Assembly (NCBI GenBank): GCA_964403175.1
Contig: CAYOFH010000002.1
Span: 13,143-77,142, forward strand
Origin: Marinilabilia sp964403175
Lineage (GTDB): Bacteria > Bacteroidota > Bacteroidia > Bacteroidales > Marinilabiliaceae
DNA: 64,000 nt
Direction: 5' to 3'
Below are positions 17,424 to 26,117 of this stretch, in pieces (position 1 is the first letter of the stretch; every line of letters starts with the position of its first letter). Below the pieces are notes generated by a model. That model was not told the origin of the DNA and did no database searches. It saw only the letters and a program-made list of their open reading frames with translations. The position numbers were made by a program, and so were the translations under genes.

Positions 17424-18890
17424 CTATTGCTGTTGTTGGTCAAAAAAATCTTTAATTATTTCCCTGTCATCAAAATGTGTCCTGACCCCTTTTACCTCCT
17501 GATAGGTTTCATGTCCTTTCCCTGCTACCAACACTATATCACCGGGGCGGGCAATACTGCACGCTGTGCGGATAGCTTCGCGTCGGTCAAGAATGGAAAG
17601 AACCTTTATTCTGTCTGCAAACTGCACTCCTTCCATCATTTGATCAATAATTGACTGAGGTTCTTCATCACGGGGATTGTCTGACGTAAGAATCACCTTG
17701 CCACTTTGCCTCACGGCCTCAGCTGCCATAACGGGTCTCTTGGTAACATCACGGTTTCCGCCTGCACCTATTACAGTAATTAGCGTTTGTTCGGGCCGAC
17801 GTATATTATTAATTGCCTCCAATACATTCTTTAAAGCATCGGGAGTGTGAGCATAATCCACGACTCCTGTTATTCCGGTGGCAGACCGCACGGTTTCAAA
17901 TCTTCCACCAACCGGCTTGAGTCTGCTCATGGCCACCAGCACTTCTTCACGGGGCCATCCAAGTTCCACCCCTGTTCCATAAACTGCCAAAAGGTTAGAT
18001 GCATTAAAACGACCGATAAAAGGAGTCCAGAATTCATGTCCATCCAGCATAAGCTGCATCCCTTCAAAAACTCCTTCCATAATTCTTGCGCGATAGGTAG
18101 CAACTTCTCGCAAAGAATAAGTTTTGGCCTTTGCTCCTGTATTCTGGATCATCACTCTGCCATTTTTGTCATCCAGATTGGTAAGGGCAAAAGCAGAATC
18201 AGAAAGATTATCGAAAAACATCTTCTTTACCCGGATATACTCATCAAATGTTTTATGATAATCCAGATGATCATGAGTAATATTGGTAAAAATCCCTCCT
18301 TTAAAATTCAGTCCGGCAACCCTCCCCTGATGCAAAGCATGAGAACTAACCTCCATAAAGCAATAATCGCAACCAGCCTCCACCATCTCATGCATTAACC
18401 GATTGAGGGTGAGAACATCGGGAGTAGTAAGAGTGGTTTCCAGATTGTTGTCATTGATATAATTGCCCATTGTGGAAATGAGGCCGGCCTTATATCCCAG
18501 GAAACGTGCAGTATGAAACAGCAAGGTGGCAATTGTGGTTTTTCCATTTGTTCCGGTTACCCCGACAAGTTCTAATTTTTCAGAAGGATGCTCAAAGAAA
18601 TTCCCTGCCATGGCAGCCATCGTCTTGTAGGAATTACTGACTTTCAGAAAAACCACATTAGGGTGTTTTCCATGGGGAATCTCTTCACAAATCACAGCAA
18701 TTGCCCCTGAAGCAATTGCATCATCAATAAACCCATGACCATCGAATCTTGTTCCTTTAACAGCAAAAAAAGCTGAATGAGGCCCTACAGCCCGTGAGTC
18801 AAAAGTCAGACCTTCAATCAGCGGATCAGCAGTCCCCACCCGATCAATCAACTCCACTCCTTCAATAATTTCTGAAAACCTTTTCTGCAT
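17424..18890 (-). CDS. murE: UDP-MurNAc-tripeptide synthetase MurE (meso-DAP adding)
   Basis: A Mur ligase that adds the third amino acid to UDP-MurNAc-dipeptide. The P-loop GTNGKTT is at 113-119. GIFTNITHDHLDYHKTFDEY and VVDYAHTPDALKNVLEAI follow. The C-terminal SDNPRDEEP contains DNPR, the motif linked to meso-diaminopimelate specificity, so the cell wall should be DAP-type. I chose the ATG at 18890 (MQKRFSEI), preceded by AAAAGG. A TTG at 18908 would extend the protein by six residues and overlap ftsI. The protein has 488 residues. Confidence 0.96.
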   Translation of the reverse strand: MQKRFSEIIEGVELIDRVGTADPLIEGLTFDSRAVGPHSAFFAVKGTRFDGHGFIDDAIASGAIAVICEEIPHGKHPNVVFLKVSNSYKTMAAMAGNFFEHPSEKLELVGVTGTNGKTTIATLLFHTARFLGYKAGLISTMGNYINDNNLETTLTTPDVLTLNRLMHEMVEAGCDYCFMEVSSHALHQGRVAGLNFKGGIFTNITHDHLDYHKTFDEYIRVKKMFFDNLSDSAFALTNLDDKNGRVMIQNTGAKAKTYSLREVATYRARIMEGVFEGMQLMLDGHEFWTPFIGRFNASNLLAVYGTGVELGWPREEVLVAMSRLKPVGGRFETVRSATGITGVVDYAHTPDALKNVLEAINNIRRPEQTLITVIGAGGNRDVTKRPVMAAEAVRQSGKVILTSDNPRDEEPQSIIDQMMEGVQFADRIKVLSILDRREAIRTACSIARPGDIVLVAGKGHETYQEVKGVRTHFDDREIIKDFFDQQQQ

Positions 18891-18900
18891 ATACCTTTTC

Positions 18901-21015
18901 TTATTCAAGATTAATAACGATAGTTTCTCCTTTCTTAATAGGTTTTCCAGGTGAGAGCGACTGCCTCACAACTTTTCCGAAGCCACTAATAGCCACCTTC
19001 AGTCCCCGGTTTTCCAAGACGGCTACAGCATCTTTGGCACCCATTCCTATCACCTGAGGCACAATAGCAGTAGGAATGTTCTTCGGTAAAAGTTCCACTG
19101 TATGTTCTTTGGCTCTGGTAGAAACCCATTCATCGTTCAGATTTTGATTCAGACGGGGAAAACCAATCTCCTCAAAGATAACCGACAATTCACTTACTTT
19201 ACCTCCTTTAGACCACGGATAAACCCCTTCAGGCACATCAGCGGCATAAAAATCATCTCCAAGTTTCCGGTAACTCAGGGCATAAACGCGGTCTGCTATT
19301 TCCCGAAAAACCCTCCCGGCAACAACATTACCGTAATAAACATTGTTCGAAGGACTGTTTACTGCCACAATACATGAATACATAGGCCGGTCTGCAGGGA
19401 AATACCCTACGAAAGATGCAAGATATTCAACACCCCCTCCCCCCCTGTAACCGGAAGAACCCTTCGCCAACTGGGCGGTTCCTGTCTTTCCTGCAATCTT
19501 ATAGGTATTATTTCTGATGTTCATTGCCGTTCCTCTTTCCACAACACCTTCGAGAAGATCCTGTACTTTTTCAAGGGTGGCAACCGAACAGATTGATGGA
19601 TTCAAAATCACCGGATCAAACCGGCGAATCTCTTCTCCATGCTGGCTTATCCCTTTTACGAACATGGGACGAACCATTTTCCCGTTATTGGCCACGGCAT
19701 TGTAGAAAGCCAGGGTTTGCAGAGGTGTCATTTTCACCTCATAACCAATAGACATCCAGGGCAGCGTCACCCCCGACCATGATTTATCTCCCGGATACTT
19801 GATTTCCGGCTTTCCTTCTCCCTTAATCTCAACGCCCAAAGGTTCATTAAGACCTATAGAATAAAGCCGGTTAACAAATTTCCGTGGATTATTTCTGTAA
19901 TTGTCGAAAATGATTCGTGAAATGCCAATATTCGAAGATTTCTCAAAAATATCTCGCACGGTAATTTTCCCAAAACCACCATGATGACTATCAGTCATTA
20001 TTCTGTCGTAAAAGGCAAAAGCACCGTTACCGGTATCGATAGAGTCGGTAAGTTTAATTACCCCATCCTCCAATGCAGCAATAATTGAAGCAAGTTTAAA
20101 AGTAGAACCCGGTTCCGAAGCTTCTCCTATTGCATAGTTAAAGTGATCCTCAATATAAACACCTGGGCTGCTTCGGTAAAGATTTACCATCGCCTTAACC
20201 GCTCCTGTTTCCACTTCCATAAGAATGGCTACCCCGTGATCTGCATTATGCATCTGCAACTGATTACGCAGAGACTGTTCGGCCACATCCTGTAACCCGA
20301 TATCCAGTGTGGTAACCAGATCTTTTCCATCTTTAGGGGGGACATCCTCCTCAGGAATCCAGCTTCCTGCAATACGTTTCCAGGTACTAAGTCCATTAGT
20401 GCCTTTTAACACATTATCATATGCCCTTTCCAGTCCCACCATTCCCCCTTTGGATTTTTCACCGTACAATTTCCCGATAGTTCGAGAAGCCAGTGAACCA
20501 AAGGGATGGCGACGTTCATCATATTGACGTGGAATGAAACCACCGATATTTCTTCCCTCCCTGAAAATTGGAAATTCCTTTACTTTTTGAAGTTCCAGAT
20601 AAGATATTTTCCTGGGATGGACCAGGAAATAACGCGCACCCTCAAGACGTGCATTTACCAGTTCTCTTTTGTAAACTGCTGCTGATTTATCTCCAAAAAA
20701 CCGTGACAAACAAAGAGCCAGACTATCAACCTTAGTGTTAAACAACTGGCTGGTTAGTCCATTTGCACGAAGATCCATGTATATTCGATAGCTGGGTACC
20801 GACAAAGAGATTTTTTGTCCGTTTTCATCCAGAATATTTCCACGATTGGCCTCAATAACGATACTGTTGCTCTCAAGCGTACGGGCTTTCTCTTTCCATC
20901 CGGAGGCTTCAAACACTTTCAGGCTAAAAACCTCAAACAAAATCCACAGCGTCAATGCTCCAAACACAATATAGATTGCAGCCAACCTGAATATTATTTT
21001 TTGTTTGATGCTCAT
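18901..21015 (-). CDS. ftsI: Septal transpeptidase FtsI/PBP3-type penicillin-binding protein with PASTA domain
   Basis: A class B PBP of 704 aa counted from the ATG at 21015 (a TTG at 21042 would add nine residues). One transmembrane helix stands at the N-terminus, then a pedestal domain beginning NRGNILDENG, then the transpeptidase domain. The catalytic triad motifs are STFK (near residue 304), SSN and KTGT (AGKTGTAQLAKG). The C-terminus carries one PASTA domain (VPQVIGMGAKDAVAVLENRG), absent from E. coli FtsI but usual in Bacteroidota. It cross-links septal peptidoglycan with FtsW. It lies 155 bp after ftsL, the widest gap inside the cluster. Confidence 0.95.
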   Translation of the reverse strand: MSIKQKIIFRLAAIYIVFGALTLWILFEVFSLKVFEASGWKEKARTLESNSIVIEANRGNILDENGQKISLSVPSYRIYMDLRANGLTSQLFNTKVDSLALCLSRFFGDKSAAVYKRELVNARLEGARYFLVHPRKISYLELQKVKEFPIFREGRNIGGFIPRQYDERRHPFGSLASRTIGKLYGEKSKGGMVGLERAYDNVLKGTNGLSTWKRIAGSWIPEEDVPPKDGKDLVTTLDIGLQDVAEQSLRNQLQMHNADHGVAILMEVETGAVKAMVNLYRSSPGVYIEDHFNYAIGEASEPGSTFKLASIIAALEDGVIKLTDSIDTGNGAFAFYDRIMTDSHHGGFGKITVRDIFEKSSNIGISRIIFDNYRNNPRKFVNRLYSIGLNEPLGVEIKGEGKPEIKYPGDKSWSGVTLPWMSIGYEVKMTPLQTLAFYNAVANNGKMVRPMFVKGISQHGEEIRRFDPVILNPSICSVATLEKVQDLLEGVVERGTAMNIRNNTYKIAGKTGTAQLAKGSSGYRGGGGVEYLASFVGYFPADRPMYSCIVAVNSPSNNVYYGNVVAGRVFREIADRVYALSYRKLGDDFYAADVPEGVYPWSKGGKVSELSVIFEEIGFPRLNQNLNDEWVSTRAKEHTVELLPKNIPTAIVPQVIGMGAKDAVAVLENRGLKVAISGFGKVVRQSLSPGKPIKKGETIVINLE

Positions 21016-21170
21016 ATCGCCAGACCTGATATTGTTTCCCAATGCTTCCTTGTAATATATCTCAAAAACGTGGAAGTTTTTTATTAATGCTTATATCCCG
21101 ATACCTTTCGGATCAATATTTGATACCTTTTCCCGGGCAAAAGAGTTCTTTGTATTATTGACAAACCTAC

Positions 21171-21578
21171 TTAATCCAATTTCTCCACTTCCAGCGTCCG
21201 GGGAGGTGTTTTCAGCACTTCCAGTTCGATTCCTGCCCTGTTTACACGCTCCATTACTTCGCTTTGTTTACTCATATTCATCAACTCCGAAGAAGTGGTA
21301 ATAGCCTCATATTTAAGCCCTTTCAATTCGTGTAATAAATCTGCCTGCCGATCCAGAAGATGCTCCATCTGATACCTATTTCCTATGTAAAGAACTCCTA
21401 AAAAAACCAGGAAGGCAAGATACCCCCAGTGCTGACCAACACTCCTGTCGGCCAGAAACCGACCATATAGATAATCTTTAAAGGAAATCCCTTTAAGCTC
21501 TTTAAACTCTTCCTTCCCTGACACAAATTCACTCGTGCCATTCGGTGTTCTTTTTTTTCCGAACTTAAGAAACTTCAT
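21171..21578 (-). CDS. ftsL: FtsL-like cell division protein
   Basis: A 135-aa bitopic protein. A hydrophilic N-terminal half (1-70) is followed by one transmembrane helix (LAFLVFLGVLYIGNRYQ, about 73-90) and a heptad-rich periplasmic segment (LLDRQADLLHELKGLKYE). The primary sequence is weakly conserved, as expected for FtsL. The identification rests on topology and on position between rsmH and ftsI. It should join the FtsQLB-type complex that activates FtsWI. The ATG overlaps the rsmH stop by 4 bp. No separate FtsB gene is found in the cluster. Confidence 0.85.
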   Translation of the reverse strand: MKFLKFGKKRTPNGTSEFVSGKEEFKELKGISFKDYLYGRFLADRSVGQHWGYLAFLVFLGVLYIGNRYQMEHLLDRQADLLHELKGLKYEAITTSSELMNMSKQSEVMERVNRAGIELEVLKTPPRTLEVEKLD

Positions 21579-22483
21579 AATTTCTCGGCTATTCTTAGTT
21601 TGGCACTTCGCGCCCGTGGATTCTCACCAACTTCGGCGTCATCTGCCTGTACTGCTTTTCTGGTAATGGCTTTAAACGGCACTTTCCTGTTTCCATAAAA
21701 ATCAGTTTCAGCCTGAGTTTTAGCAAAATTACCGGAACGTATAAAATTTTTAACCATCCTGTCTTCGAGAGAATGATAGGCAATAACCACCAGACGACCT
21801 CCTGGTTTAATCACTCCTGGCATTTGCATAAGAGTTTCTTCCAGCACTTCCATCTCTTTATTAACTTCAATTCTCAGGGCTTGAAAAACCTGGGCAAGAA
21901 ATTTATTCACATCCTTTTTTGGTGCCAATTCATGAGCCAACTCCCGCAATTGAGAGGTTGTTTCAAAAGGAAGCTGATTTCGTGCATTTAAAATGGCCTT
22001 AACAAGCTTTCCACACGAAGGCACCTCCCCATACATTTTAAAAACGGAAAACAATCTATTCTCCGGATATTCATTCAAAATCTTAGCAGCAGTCAGATCA
22101 ATTCCCGGCCCCATTCTCATATCGAGTGCTCCGTCAAATCTGAAAGAGAAGCCTCTTTCTGGAGAATCAAAGTGATGCGACGATACCCCAAGATCACCGA
22201 GCACGCCGTCAACCTTATCAAATCCCAGATAATCGACAAAATGCTGCAAATATCGAAAATTGTGCTTAACCAAAATAAAACGCTCATCATCCGGAGCATT
22301 TTCCCATGCATCCGCATCCTGATCAAATGCAACCAAACGACCATTCGGCCCTAACATTTTCAATATCTCTCTACTATGCCCTCCTCCACCAAAAGTGAGA
22401 TCCACATAAACTCCGTCAGGCTTTATATTCAAGCCATGAATAGAAGTTTCCAATAAAACCGGTATGTGGTAGTGGGTTGTCAT
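21575..22483 (-). CDS. rsmH: 16S rRNA (cytosine-1402-N4)-methyltransferase RsmH
   Basis: A 302-aa SAM-dependent methyltransferase (formerly MraW) that modifies C1402 in the ribosomal P site. The N-terminal HIPVLLETSIHGL is family-typical. VDLTFGGGGHSREIL is the SAM-binding loop, LGDLGVSSHHFDSPERGFSF the core signature, and VIAYHSLEDRMVKNFIR and RARSAKLRIAEKL lie at the C-terminus. It is the second gene of the dcw cluster, 28 bp after mraZ, and overlaps ftsL by 4 bp. Confidence 0.97.
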   Translation of the reverse strand: MTTHYHIPVLLETSIHGLNIKPDGVYVDLTFGGGGHSREILKMLGPNGRLVAFDQDADAWENAPDDERFILVKHNFRYLQHFVDYLGFDKVDGVLGDLGVSSHHFDSPERGFSFRFDGALDMRMGPGIDLTAAKILNEYPENRLFSVFKMYGEVPSCGKLVKAILNARNQLPFETTSQLRELAHELAPKKDVNKFLAQVFQALRIEVNKEMEVLEETLMQMPGVIKPGGRLVVIAYHSLEDRMVKNFIRSGNFAKTQAETDFYGNRKVPFKAITRKAVQADDAEVGENPRARSAKLRIAEKL

Positions 22484-22511
22484 TAAAATGCTCTAAGGTG
22501 CAAAATTATCA

Positions 22512-22976
22512 TCATATTTTATCTTCAGACGAAGATTTACCTAAAATTTTTTCTGCCAGATCTCCAAGGTTTTCACCAGACAGAGAACTCTGTTCATATA
22601 GTTCTTTATCCCAAACTTCAATATACTTATCCACGCCTAAAAGTATAACTTCTCTGCCCATTCCAATCTGTTCCAACAATCGTTTAGGAATCAGAAAACG
22701 ACCATTGCCGTCTAAAGAAACTTCGGCGGATCCACGAAAAAAATTTCTTAAAAATCTGGAATGCTCCCTGTTGTAGGAATTAATCCTTTTACGAATATCC
22801 TCCAGCTTTTCTTCCCATACTGCATATGGATATATATGGAGACATGGCTCAAACAAATCTTTGCGAACAACCAGACGCATGTCATCCTCACTCAGCACTT
22901 TTTTAAAGGTTGAGGGAAAGACTATGCGCCCTTTCGCATCTGTCCTGCATTCAAAATCTCCTATAAATGTGAACAT
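22512..22976 (-). CDS. mraZ: Transcriptional regulator MraZ
   Basis: A 154-aa protein with two tandem SpoVT/AbrB-like repeats: GDFECRTDAKGRIVFPSTFK near the start and GSAEVSLDGNGRFLIPKRLL in the second half. MraZ proteins form rings, bind repeats upstream of their own gene and regulate the dcw operon. As the first gene of the cluster it probably marks the promoter side, and the AT-rich 22977-23693 gap is the place to look for its operators. I cannot point to confident tandem GTGG-type sites there. Confidence 0.96.
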   Translation of the reverse strand: MFTFIGDFECRTDAKGRIVFPSTFKKVLSEDDMRLVVRKDLFEPCLHIYPYAVWEEKLEDIRKRINSYNREHSRFLRNFFRGSAEVSLDGNGRFLIPKRLLEQIGMGREVILLGVDKYIEVWDKELYEQSSLSGENLGDLAEKILGKSSSEDKI

Positions 22977-23693
22977 TACAATTTGGGTAATATTTTCGTA
23001 AAACTACAATTTTTTTAAACCACAATCAACCACTTCACACCACTTTATTGTATTTTTTGACAAAAAACAATACAATAATCCACCAAAAGAGCTTAAATAT
23101 AGGATAATATTTCACTGAAATAACAGTTCCTGAAATGTACAACAACCTCATTTTCATAAAAATGACCTCTAAAACATTGCACTTTCAACCATTTTTTTTA
23201 AGGAGGCTTTTAAAAAATTTAGGATTGTATTGCAACACGATGCTGTTAATTAATTTCTTTCACCATTAAGGCTTTAATTCAACAACAAAGTCAAAAAAAT
23301 TATTGTTTTCCTACTTGTGACAAAAACCTGTTGCGAAACAGATGAAACAATCTCATCTGGTTAAGCTGTCCAATATTGTGTAAAAGAAAACAGCTAAAGG
23401 TTCGAAATCAACTTATTTCTTTTTTAGAAGATCAACAATGTGTTTCTAAAATAAAGTCTTTGAAATCCATAATCTGTCAAAGCATAATTAATGAATTGCT
23501 TTTATTTTTTTGTAATATTGCCAACGATTCAAAATGTGATGGATTCAAAACAATCACCACAACTACCTAACTATGAGCACACAATAAGTAAAATCAAAAG
23601 ACTGTTTACATAAGAATAATCATTCCGGCAGTCGGTATATTTTTCTAAATCTGCTTGTTAAAAAATCATCCAGTGAAGACAAACGCCATTGCA
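22977..23693. other. 717-bp AT-rich divergent intergenic region (mraZ / O-acyltransferase)
   Basis: This region must hold the dcw promoter (minus strand) and the promoter of the acyltransferase gene (plus strand). No convincing coding sequence is present; a 64-codon frame at 23376-23570 has no recognisable features. It contains two overlapping hairpins: CTGTT (23328-23332) with AACAG (23337-23341), and CAGATGA (23339-23345) with TCATCTG (23353-23359). They share CAG and so exclude each other. I could not assign a clear TAnnTTTG to mraZ. Confidence 0.6.
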
Positions 23694-24524
23694 ATGAAAG
23701 AGGAAAACAAAAAACTCATTGATGTTGAAAAAGTTTTTGCCAGCAAAAACCCCGGACTGTTTAAGGTCATTCCTTCCTTTTTTTTCAGCTATTTTAAACG
23801 AATAATACATCAGGAAGAGATTAATGAATTTATCTGTCGAAAAGGCCATCTTAATGGGGCAGAATTTGGGCAGGCTATTCTTGACGACCTTTTTGGGGCA
23901 AATTTCGAAGCTTACGGACTGGAAAAAATTCCGGAGGGCGGACGCTATTTATTTGCAAGCAACCATCCTCTTGGCGGGCTTGACGGAATTGCATTCTTAG
24001 TGGCAGTAAGCAGAAAGTTTTCGAATCTAAAATTTCCTGTCAACGATATACTTTTGAACTTAAAACCTCTTGACAATATCTTCGTACCCATCAATAAGCA
24101 CGGAGGCCATTCACGAGAAGCAGCCCGTTTAATTGAGGATGCTTACAAATCAGAAGCTCAGGTTCTTATGTTTCCGGCCGGCTTGGTAAGCAGAAAACAA
24201 AACGGGATAATAAAAGATCTGGAATGGAAAAAGAACTTTGTGCGAAAAGCCATTCAACACAAAAGAGATATTGTTCCGGTAAACATATCGGGAAAAAACA
24301 CCAATTTTTTCTACCGTCTGGCCAACCTTCGTAAACGTTTGGGAATTAAAGCAAATATTGAAATGCTGTACCTCCCTGATGAAATGTTTAAACAACATGG
24401 AGAAAATTTAATTATCAGATTTGGCACTCCCATACCTTGGCAAAAGCTGAAAGAGACCGGTACTCCGGAAAGCTGGGCCGTTAAAATAAAGGAAAAAAGC
24501 TACGAACTTGCAAAAAACCATTAA
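23694..24524 (+). CDS. PlsC-superfamily O-acyltransferase, GlsA/OlsA-like
   Basis: About 276 aa from the ATG at 23694 (MKEENKKLIDVEKV); a TTG at 23655 is a less likely start. ASNHPLGGLDGIAFL carries the acyltransferase His/Asp motif, and MFPAGLVSRKQNG corresponds to the acceptor-binding block. The protein belongs to the glycerophosphate/lysolipid acyltransferase superfamily. The next gene encodes an OlsB/GlsB-type N-acyltransferase. In Bacteroides, such a pair makes glycine lipids: GlsB N-acylates the amino acid and GlsA adds the second, ester-linked acyl chain. I infer the same role here; the amino acid could also be ornithine or serine-glycine. Confidence 0.85.
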   Translation: MKEENKKLIDVEKVFASKNPGLFKVIPSFFFSYFKRIIHQEEINEFICRKGHLNGAEFGQAILDDLFGANFEAYGLEKIPEGGRYLFASNHPLGGLDGIAFLVAVSRKFSNLKFPVNDILLNLKPLDNIFVPINKHGGHSREAARLIEDAYKSEAQVLMFPAGLVSRKQNGIIKDLEWKKNFVRKAIQHKRDIVPVNISGKNTNFFYRLANLRKRLGIKANIEMLYLPDEMFKQHGENLIIRFGTPIPWQKLKETGTPESWAVKIKEKSYELAKNH

Positions 24525-24638
24525 TTTTGTAAATGATCTTTTCCGGAACCAGAAACCGGTTTTTGCAATAAAATCAAAAACTGTGGAATGTTTAACACAA
24601 CAGGATAAATGTTCCGAAAACGAACCAATATTAAGCTA

Positions 24639-25604
24639 ATGAACTCCGAAAAACCAATTATTCCCCCCGTACTCCGAGAAGAACTGGAAACTGAATTAAC
24701 CCAGGATCGATTTGTGAGGTACACTAACAAAGGCGAGAATAAGATTTATGATTTTACGGCTAATGAAGCTCCAGCGCTAATGCGGGAAGTAGGTCGATTA
24801 CGAGAAGAATCATTCCGCAGTGCAGGTGGCGGCACCGGCAAAGACTGTGATATTGATGACTATGACATTGGAGATGATCCGTATCATCAGCTCATTGTAT
24901 GGGATCCCAAAGCCAGAGAGATACTGGGAGGATACAGGTATATCATGTGTCAAAATCTTAAACCTGATGCAGAGGGGAAAATCCATCTGGCTACCGCCCG
25001 TATGTTTCACTTTACAGAGCAGTTTATCCGGGAATACCTTCCCAGAACTATAGAACTGGGACGTTCATTTGTGCAACCCAAATATCAATCAAGCAAAATG
25101 GGTGCAAAAAGCCTTTATGCTCTGGATAACTTATGGGATGGACTGGGTTCTCTGATTATCAATTATCCGGACATGGAATACTTTTTCGGAAAAGTTACTA
25201 TGTACGCTCACAGCAACCTGAAAGTCAGAAGCCTTATCAGAGCATTCATGGATAAATATTTCAACGACCCGGACAATCTGGTTTATCCGTATAATCCTGT
25301 TACTTCAACGCTCACTTCCAGTGAAATCAAACAAATATTCTCCGGAGATTCATTCTCTGATGATTATAAAACACTAAGCAAAACTGTCCGTGAACTGGGT
25401 GAAAACATTCCTCCGCTTATCAATGCCTACATGAACCTGTCTCCATCAATGCGCACCTTTGGAACAGCTGTAAATGAAAGATTTGGAGGTGTGGAAGAAA
25501 CCGGAATCATTATCACCATAAAAGAACTGTACCAGGCAAAAATATCCCGGCACGTACACAGCTACAACCCGAAGAACCCTGATGAAACGAGCATGGAGCT
25601 TTGA
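24639..25604 (+). CDS. GNAT-fold N-acyltransferase, GlsB/OlsB-like (hemolysin-like acyltransferase)
   Basis: About 321 aa from the ATG at 24639 (MNSEKPIIPPVLREEL); an in-frame ATG at 24609 would add ten residues. VGRLREESFRSAGGGTGKDCDIDDYD, IVWDPKAREILGGYRYIM and TIELGRSFVQPKY match the OlsB/Acetyltransf_5 family, which transfers acyl chains from acyl-ACP to the amino group of an amino acid. With the preceding acyltransferase it probably makes membrane aminolipids. The last codons (DETSMEL) are read from the first bases of a dispersed repeat (GATGAAACGAGCATGG), so the native C-terminus may have been altered by the repeat. Confidence 0.85.
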   Translation: MNSEKPIIPPVLREELETELTQDRFVRYTNKGENKIYDFTANEAPALMREVGRLREESFRSAGGGTGKDCDIDDYDIGDDPYHQLIVWDPKAREILGGYRYIMCQNLKPDAEGKIHLATARMFHFTEQFIREYLPRTIELGRSFVQPKYQSSKMGAKSLYALDNLWDGLGSLIINYPDMEYFFGKVTMYAHSNLKVRSLIRAFMDKYFNDPDNLVYPYNPVTSTLTSSEIKQIFSGDSFSDDYKTLSKTVRELGENIPPLINAYMNLSPSMRTFGTAVNERFGGVEETGIIITIKELYQAKISRHVHSYNPKNPDETSMEL

Positions 25605-25729
25605 TTTCTCTTTCGGCTTTCTTTGCGAGACAAAGGGGCATAGCCCAGCAGTCGCTTTGTTTACAAAGAAATCTGCAAAAAGTGCATGTATAAAGGAATT
25701 GCAAGTTCCATCAGACCAATATTTATACT
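25581..25729 (+). repeat. Dispersed palindromic repeat, long variant (copy C1)
   Basis: It starts with the family 5' end GATGAAACGAGCATGG and ends with AAGTTCCATCAGACCAAT, but the interior is longer and unlike the other copies. It holds its own palindromes, such as CTTTGTTTACAAAG and GGGCATAGCCC. Its first 24 bases encode the end of the GlsB-like protein. It is followed directly by copy C2, making a tandem pair. Confidence 0.6.
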
Positions 25730-26117
25730 GATGAAACGAGCATGGCCATGATTACCACAATAGAACATGTATAATGTCCTGGCATGCGAGTTCCATTCAG
25801 CCAATAACTTAGGTAACAATTATACGAATGAATAGCAGATCGGTATTCAGATAATAATTATTTCGTCATTAGCCTGCAGCGATTTCTTTTTGTAACATTA
25901 TCTGCAACCTGAATTAGATAAAAACCCGGGGAAAATGATATGCTTCTGATTATATGCGGGTTGACACAACTACTTCATCCGATAGAGACATATAATTTAC
26001 GTCCCTGCAAAATATTAACTAACGTATTTTAAAAAGACAGGAAGGCAAAATCTTATTTTTTTTGTACTTTGCTGATACACTGATTAAGCAAAATCAGGCT
26101 AATGAAAACTTGTGTAA
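25605..26117 (+). other. 513-bp intergenic region before the SthA-like gene
   Basis: The left half is occupied by the two repeat copies. The right half (25833-26117) is AT-rich with no coding sequence. A TACTTTGC at 26065-26072, about 50 bp before the next start, resembles a shortened Bacteroidota -7 element. Nothing else is recognised. Confidence 0.5.
25731..25832 (+). repeat. Dispersed palindromic repeat, copy C2
   Basis: It starts ATGAAACGAGCATGG. Its last 50 or so bases, from GCATGCGAGTTCCAT through CCAATAACTTAGG to ATTATACGAATGAA, are almost identical to copy B. The interior has drifted and the 26-codon frame is broken (TGA at codon 7), yet the inner hairpin survives as AGAACAT/ATGTCCT with one mismatch. 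It is co-directional with the genes on both sides. Confidence 0.72.

Noticed and set aside
23376..23570. 64-codon frame upstream of the acyltransferase gene
   Set aside because: No start-region signal, low-complexity ending (TITTTT) and no recognisable pattern; more likely spacer or leader.
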